From: Chloroflexota bacterium
Lineage (GTDB): Bacteria > Chloroflexota > Limnocylindria > Limnocylindrales > CSP1-4
Length of the DNA: 64,000 nucleotides
Direction of reading: 5' to 3'
Assembly: GCA_030447745.1 (NCBI GenBank)
Contig: JAUJOH010000002.1
Span: 289,848-353,847, forward strand
Below the pieces are notes generated by a model that saw only the letters and a list, made by a program, of their open reading frames with translations, was not told the DNA's origin and made no database searches. Position numbers and translations under genes: made by a program. This document shows, one piece after another, positions 59,579 to 64,000 of this stretch (positions within the stretch are counted from its first letter, which is position 1; each line of letters starts with the position of its first letter).

Positions 59579-60690
59579 CCGCCGGCTGCGTCGACCGAGC
59601 CCGCCAGACGCGCGCCGTACTGGCGTTCGTAGTAGTCGTCCCAGTCACCGGACCGGGCCGCCCGCCACCACGCTTCGTTCGCGCCGAACCACGCCACGGT
59701 CGCCGCCAGGCCCTCGTCGAACGACATCCGATTGCGCCATCCCAGCCCGCGCAGCTTCGTACCGTCGAGCGCGTAGCGGCGGTCGTGCCCTGGCCGGTCG
59801 TCGACCTGCCGCACGAGCGACCACGGCTTGCCCAGCAGGTCGAGCAGGCGCGTGACGACATCGCGGTTCGGCAGCTCGGCTGAGCCCGGCACGTTGTAGA
59901 CCTCGCCCGGGTGGCCGAACTGGAGCACGTGTTCGATCGCACCCGCGTGGTCGGACACGTGGAGCCAGTCGCGCCGCTGGAGGCCGTCCCCGTAGAGCGG
60001 CAGCGGGCGATCGTCAATCGCGTTGGTGATGAAGAGCGGGATCAGCTTCTCGGGGTGGTGGTACGGCCCGTACGTGTTCGAGCCACGGGTCACGACGACG
60101 TCGAGGCCGTGGGTCACGAAGTAGCTCCGGGCGAGCAGCTCCCCCGCGGCCTTGGCGGCGGAGTACGGCGAGCGCGGCTCGAGCCGATCGTCCTCGCGCG
60201 AATGGCCGGTCTCGACCGACCCGTAGACCTCGTCCGTCGAGACCTGCAGGAACCGGGGTGGCGTCGCTCGCTGGCCGGCCGCGGCGCGCGTGGCCTCGCG
60301 GCGGCACGCTTCGAGCAGGACATGAACGCCGATGACGCCGGTCACGAGAAAGGCCTCCGGGTCGTGGATGGAGCGGTCGACGTGCGACTCGGCGGCGAAG
60401 TTGACGACGGCGTCGACGTCCTCGACCAGCGGTCCGACGACTGCCGGATCGGCGATGTCGCCGAGCACGAAGCGCAGGCGATCGGCCTGCTCGGGATCCG
60501 CCTCGATCGCGGCCAGGTTCGCGCGGTTGCCGGCGTAGGTCAGCTTGTCGAGGACCGTGATCCGCGTGCCGTCGTGGCGGGCGAGGATCTCGCGCACGAA
60601 GCACGAACCGATGAACCCGGCGCCGCCGGTGACGAGCAGGTGGCTGCCGGGCCCGAACCGCGCCCGTCCGCGAGCTGGGTCGGCGGTCAC
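59575..60690 (-). CDS. rfbB: dTDP-glucose 4,6-dehydratase
   Basis: HLLVTGGAGFIGSCFVREILARHDGTRITVLDKLTYAGNRANL; VNFAAESHVDRSIHDPEAFLVTGVIGVHVLLEA; FLQVSTDEVYGSVETG; SPYSAAKAAGELLARSYF; NTYGPYHHPEKLIPLFITNAI. Confidence 0.96.
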   Translation of the reverse strand: MTADPARGRARFGPGSHLLVTGGAGFIGSCFVREILARHDGTRITVLDKLTYAGNRANLAAIEADPEQADRLRFVLGDIADPAVVGPLVEDVDAVVNFAAESHVDRSIHDPEAFLVTGVIGVHVLLEACRREATRAAAGQRATPPRFLQVSTDEVYGSVETGHSREDDRLEPRSPYSAAKAAGELLARSYFVTHGLDVVVTRGSNTYGPYHHPEKLIPLFITNAIDDRPLPLYGDGLQRRDWLHVSDHAGAIEHVLQFGHPGEVYNVPGSAELPNRDVVTRLLDLLGKPWSLVRQVDDRPGHDRRYALDGTKLRGLGWRNRMSFDEGLAATVAWFGANEAWWRAARSGDWDDYYERQYGARLAGSVDAAGG

Positions 60691-61448
60691 GTGGCGGGCC
60701 GCTCGACGGGCGGCCTGAGGCGGCCGCCTCGGTGGTCCTCGGCCGCCAGCTCGGCGGCCCGGAGGAGCGACGGGACCGTGCCGGCGTCCGTCCAGTGACC
60801 GTCGTACGCGCGCGTGTACAGGCCACCGGCCGGGATGTAGTGGTTGAGGACATCGGTGATCTCGAACTCGCCGCGGCCCGACGGCGCCAGGCCCTCGATC
60901 ACCTCGAAGGCGTCCGGCCGGAGGAAGTAGACGCCGATCGGGATCAAATCCGACTTCGGGTGTGCCGGCTTCTCCTCGAAGCCGACGACCTGCCCCGCCG
61001 CGTCGAGCTCGGCAACGCCGAAGCGCTCCGGATCCGGGACCCGGTACAGCAGCGTCCCGGCACCCCACGGACCGGCCTCGAACTCGCGTGCGCACTCCGC
61101 CAGGGCGGGTCCACGGAGGATGTTGTCGCCGAGGACGCAGCAGAACGGCTCGTCGCCGACGAAGTCCCGCGCCAGCCCGATCGCGTGGGCGATGCCGAGC
61201 GCGCCGTGCTGGTAGCGGTACGTGAGGTCGAGGCCGAAGTGCGATCCGTCGCCGAGCAGCTCCACGACGTCGCCGACGCTCTTGCCGCCGACCACGACCA
61301 TCACCGCGCTGACGCCCATGCCGGCCAGCGTCTCGATCGGGTAGTAGACCATCGGCCGGTCGTAGATCGGCAACAGGTGCTTGTTGGTCACGATGGTCAG
61401 CGGAAAGAGCCGCGTCGCCGTGCCGCCGGCGAGGACGATGCCTTTCAT
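60687..61448 (-). CDS. rfbA: Glucose-1-phosphate thymidylyltransferase
   Basis: MKGIVLAGGTATRLFPLTIVTNKHLLPIYDRPMVYYPIETLAGMGVSAVMVVVGGKSVGDVVELLGDGSHFGLDLTYRYQHGALGIAHAIGLARDFVGDEPFCCVLGDNI. Confidence 0.95.
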   Translation of the reverse strand: MKGIVLAGGTATRLFPLTIVTNKHLLPIYDRPMVYYPIETLAGMGVSAVMVVVGGKSVGDVVELLGDGSHFGLDLTYRYQHGALGIAHAIGLARDFVGDEPFCCVLGDNILRGPALAECAREFEAGPWGAGTLLYRVPDPERFGVAELDAAGQVVGFEEKPAHPKSDLIPIGVYFLRPDAFEVIEGLAPSGRGEFEITDVLNHYIPAGGLYTRAYDGHWTDAGTVPSLLRAAELAAEDHRGGRLRPPVERPAT

Positions 61449-61579
61449 CGCGGGAGAGCGTAGCAGCGACGAGACGCTTCGCGGCGACGGCGGAGCGGCC
61501 CCTGAGCCTCCGGCCGTACGACGGCCTCAGCGGCGTCGGGTGCCGGCCGGTGTCACGGCCGCCGCGCGGCCCCCCGATC

Positions 61580-62320
61580 TCAGCCGGAGCGTGCCATCCG
61601 GTCGAAGTCGACGCCGCGATCACGCAGCGAGACCCACGCGTCGTGGCCCACCACGAGGTGGTCGAGGAGCTGGATGTCGAGCAGGCGACCGGCGGCAAGC
61701 GCCTCCGCGGTGAGGTGCAGATCCTCCGGCGAGGGGCTGGGGTCGCCGGACGGGTGGTTGTGGACGAGGATGACGCCCGTCGCGTTGAGGCGGACCGCGT
61801 CGCGGAAGAGCTCGCCGATCCGGACGAGCGACGAGGCGACGTTCCCCTGGTACACCGTCGCGACCCGCAGCACCACGTTCTTCGTGTTGAGGAGCACGAC
61901 CCGCAGCTCTTCCCGCTCGAGGCGCCCCATCTCGAGCACCAGCCGGTCCGCGACGTCACGGGGTGAACGCACGCTCCACCGAGCAGCCGGCCAGTCGGCC
62001 AGGAGCCGTCGACCGAGCTCGAACGCGGCCGCGAGCTGCGCCGCGCGGACCGGCCCGACACCGGGGATCCTCTCGAGCTCCACGTCCGACGCCCGGGCCA
62101 ACCCCGTGACGCCGTCGTGGCGCGACAACGCCTCCTCGGCGAGCGCCGTCGCCGACCGACCGGCCGCGCCCGAACCCCACACGATCCCGATCAGCTCCGC
62201 CGCGGTCAGGCCGCCCGGGCCCCGCAGTGCGAGCCGCTCGCGGGGACGCTCCGTGACCGGCAGCTCGCGCACGCGCCTGCCACGCGCGGTGCGGGCCTCG
62301 TCCAGCGGGACGTCGATCAT
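61580..62320 (-). CDS. radC: RadC/JAMM-domain DNA repair-like protein
   Basis: ATALAEEALSRHDGVTGLARASDVELERIPGVGPVRAAQLAAAFELGRRLL (HhH); EELRVVLLNTKNVVLRVATVYQGNVASSLVRIGELFRDAVRLNATGVILVHNHPSGDPSPSPEDL (JAMM). Confidence 0.94.
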   Translation of the reverse strand: MIDVPLDEARTARGRRVRELPVTERPRERLALRGPGGLTAAELIGIVWGSGAAGRSATALAEEALSRHDGVTGLARASDVELERIPGVGPVRAAQLAAAFELGRRLLADWPAARWSVRSPRDVADRLVLEMGRLEREELRVVLLNTKNVVLRVATVYQGNVASSLVRIGELFRDAVRLNATGVILVHNHPSGDPSPSPEDLHLTAEALAAGRLLDIQLLDHLVVGHDAWVSLRDRGVDFDRMARSG

Positions 62321-62520
62321 CCGGCATCTCCTGTACGGAATGGGTGGGGCGCCCCGGACCCGGACGACGAGAGCCCGCCGATTCCCCCCGCCGTCCGGGC
62401 CCGAGGACATGTCCGAGACTACGCAGCCGGTCTCACCGGAAGCTCACCTCGCCCTTCACCCCGGCTTCCACGGACTCCGGCGCGCCCGGCGCGCGCTGAC
62501 GGCGGCCCGGCCGAGGGCCG

Positions 62521-63519
62521 TCAGCCCGCCGCACCGCCGGCGGCCGCGAGCGCGAGCACCTGCAGCCCGTTGAACACCGCGTGGAGCGCGATTGGGGCGT
62601 AGAGCGAGCCACGGCGGAGGAACAGCCAGCCCAGCGTGAACGCGACGGGCAGGCGCGCGAGGAAGGCGAACGCGGCCAGACCAACGCCCTGGCCGGCGTC
62701 GCCGGCGGTCAGCGTCAGGACGTGGGCGATGGCGAAGAACACCGAGCCTCGGACCAACGCGGCGGCGGGTCCATCCGTCCTCGCCCACGCCGTCGTGACG
62801 AAGCCGCGGAAGAAGAGCTCCTCGCCGATCGGGGCGATCACGGCTGCGGCGAGCAGGTTGAGGACGAGACCGCCGGCGTCCGGCGCATCCGGCAGGACAC
62901 TCGGCGGGATCGGCAGGAAGCGGTCGAGCACGATGCCGAGGACGCCCGTCAGGAACAGGACGGGGACCGCCAGGACCGCACCCCAGGCGGCGTCCTCGAC
63001 GATGCCCCGCGCGCCCCGTCGCAGGCCCATCTCGGTCCAGCTCAGGGCACCCGTCCCGACGACGAGCATCCGGACCACGGCCGCGTAGACGGTCGCGATG
63101 GCCGCCAGCGAGATCAGCACAGCCAACGGCCCGTTCGGGTCGACGCCCAGGCGGACAAGCAGCGTGACGGCGGCGATCACGATCACGAGCGACAGCGGAA
63201 GGACCGCCGCAAAGACGAGCACCGGCGACGGACCGCGGTACGAGCGGTCGCCGACCGCGGCGCGCTCGATCGCCTGGCTGCCGGCCGCTGCGACGAGCCC
63301 GATCCCCAGCACGGCGAGACCGGCCACGAACAGCACGCCGCCCGCGATCCCGCCCCCGCGCAGGAGCCCGACGAGCGCGACGCCGAAGCCGAGCAGCGTC
63401 GCCAGCCAGCCGACGACGAAGAGCGCCGGCGCCCGGCGGCCCTCGATCGTGAAGGACGTCAGGCCCGGCGGCGCCGGCTGACCGGCGGGAACCTCCGATC
63501 CGTCGGCGTCAGGGGTCAC
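62521..63519 (-). CDS. CPBP-family intramembrane glutamic endopeptidase
   Basis: IAPIGEELFFRGFVTTAWARTDGPAAALVRGSVFFAIAHVL; multi-TM; GTG start 63519. Confidence 0.9.
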   Translation of the reverse strand: MTPDADGSEVPAGQPAPPGLTSFTIEGRRAPALFVVGWLATLLGFGVALVGLLRGGGIAGGVLFVAGLAVLGIGLVAAAGSQAIERAAVGDRSYRGPSPVLVFAAVLPLSLVIVIAAVTLLVRLGVDPNGPLAVLISLAAIATVYAAVVRMLVVGTGALSWTEMGLRRGARGIVEDAAWGAVLAVPVLFLTGVLGIVLDRFLPIPPSVLPDAPDAGGLVLNLLAAAVIAPIGEELFFRGFVTTAWARTDGPAAALVRGSVFFAIAHVLTLTAGDAGQGVGLAAFAFLARLPVAFTLGWLFLRRGSLYAPIALHAVFNGLQVLALAAAGGAAG

Positions 63520-64000
63520 GGACGCCGGGTCATCACTCCGACAGCGCGTCCTGCGCGCGAGCCGGTGCGCCGCCGCGCAACCGGCCGCCGGATCGTGCCC
63601 CGGTCCGTGCGGGCACGCTCGCCCCCGCGGGCGGCCGCCGGCGCGGGCGCCGTGGCGGGCGCGGGCGCCGTGGCCGGCGCGGGCGCCGTGGCGGCAACGG
63701 CGCCGCCGGCCACCTTGCGTTCGGGGAGCGGCTCGTGCGCGACCTGGTCCGGTCGCTCGAAGTCCCTGCCGCACCAGGCGCAGATCGACCAGCCGAGGCC
63801 GACGAGGCGGCTGCAGTTGGGGCAGACGCGATTGAGGCGAGTCCTGCACGTTGGGCAGATCAGCCACTCGTCATCGACGCGGCGCGCGCACGTGGGGCAC
63901 CCCCTCGCCGACTCGATCTCGGCGATCAGGGCCTCCTCGGCGAGGTTCCGTTCATATACCTCCCCGATCTTCTCCTGGTGTCGAACGATGCGATAGATGA
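63516..64000 (-). CDS. Zinc-ribbon protein with Ala/Pro-rich linker (N-terminus beyond window)
   Basis: Minus frame open to window end: HQEKIGEVYERNLAEEALIAEIESARGCPTCARRVDDEWLICPTCRTRLNRVCPNCSRLVGLGWSICAWCGRDFERPDQ (4 CxxC); overlaps the next gene start. Confidence 0.75.
   Translation of the reverse strand, partial: IYRIVRHQEKIGEVYERNLAEEALIAEIESARGCPTCARRVDDEWLICPTCRTRLNRVCPNCSRLVGLGWSICAWCGRDFERPDQVAHEPLPERKVAGGAVAATAPAPATAPAPATAPAPAAARGGERARTDRGTIRRPVARRRTGSRAGRAVGVMTRRP

Noticed and set aside
62581-63996. 471-aa plus-strand ORF opposite the CPBP protease and zinc-ribbon genes
   Set aside because: Shadow ORF with E/R/D/Q-rich low-complexity sequence; minus-strand genes have recognisable motifs.

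Overview
This is a 64 kb, very GC-rich chromosomal window, densely packed with genes. The gene content suggests a Chloroflexota-like or related F420-using bacterium; that is inference only and no search was run. From left to right it contains: an oxidative pentose-phosphate/glycolysis cluster (transketolase C-terminus, rpiB, pgi-type isomerase, gnd, zwf, opcA, pgl); citrate synthase; a YhaO/YhaN (SbcD/SbcC-like) repair pair; two RlpA-like double-psi beta-barrel proteins; a frameshift-rich patch (DUF985 cupin and AlkA-like glycosylase); metH; a second frameshift-rich patch next to tRNA-Pro(CGG) (alpha/beta hydrolase and GT2); glnA and a PucR regulator; resB and a Cys/Met PLP enzyme; a GGDEF protein; tRNA-Pro(TGG); an LCP protein; rdgB-rph-mazG-parvulin foldase; a cell-envelope region with a truncated DegT remnant, an acyltransferase, a polyprenyl-phosphate GT2, a large GH18 protein and a neighbouring secreted caspase-fold-like protein; a tightly overlapping rfbABDC operon; radC; a CPBP protease; and a zinc-ribbon protein. 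I saw no CRISPR array, rRNA, transposase or phage module. The observations most worth following up are: (a) the two adjacent secreted proteins (52.4-57.8 kb) that share a C-terminal module, one with a possible clan-CD-like His/Cys arrangement; (b) resB, whose conserved first TM helix lies upstream of any ATG/GTG/TTG and directly after the metB-type gene's TAG, with an SD followed by ATC; (c) a short c-di-AMP (ydaO)-like leader upstream of an RlpA gene; (d) two local patches of multi-frameshift genes; and (e) a translationally coupled remnant of a DegT aminotransferase.
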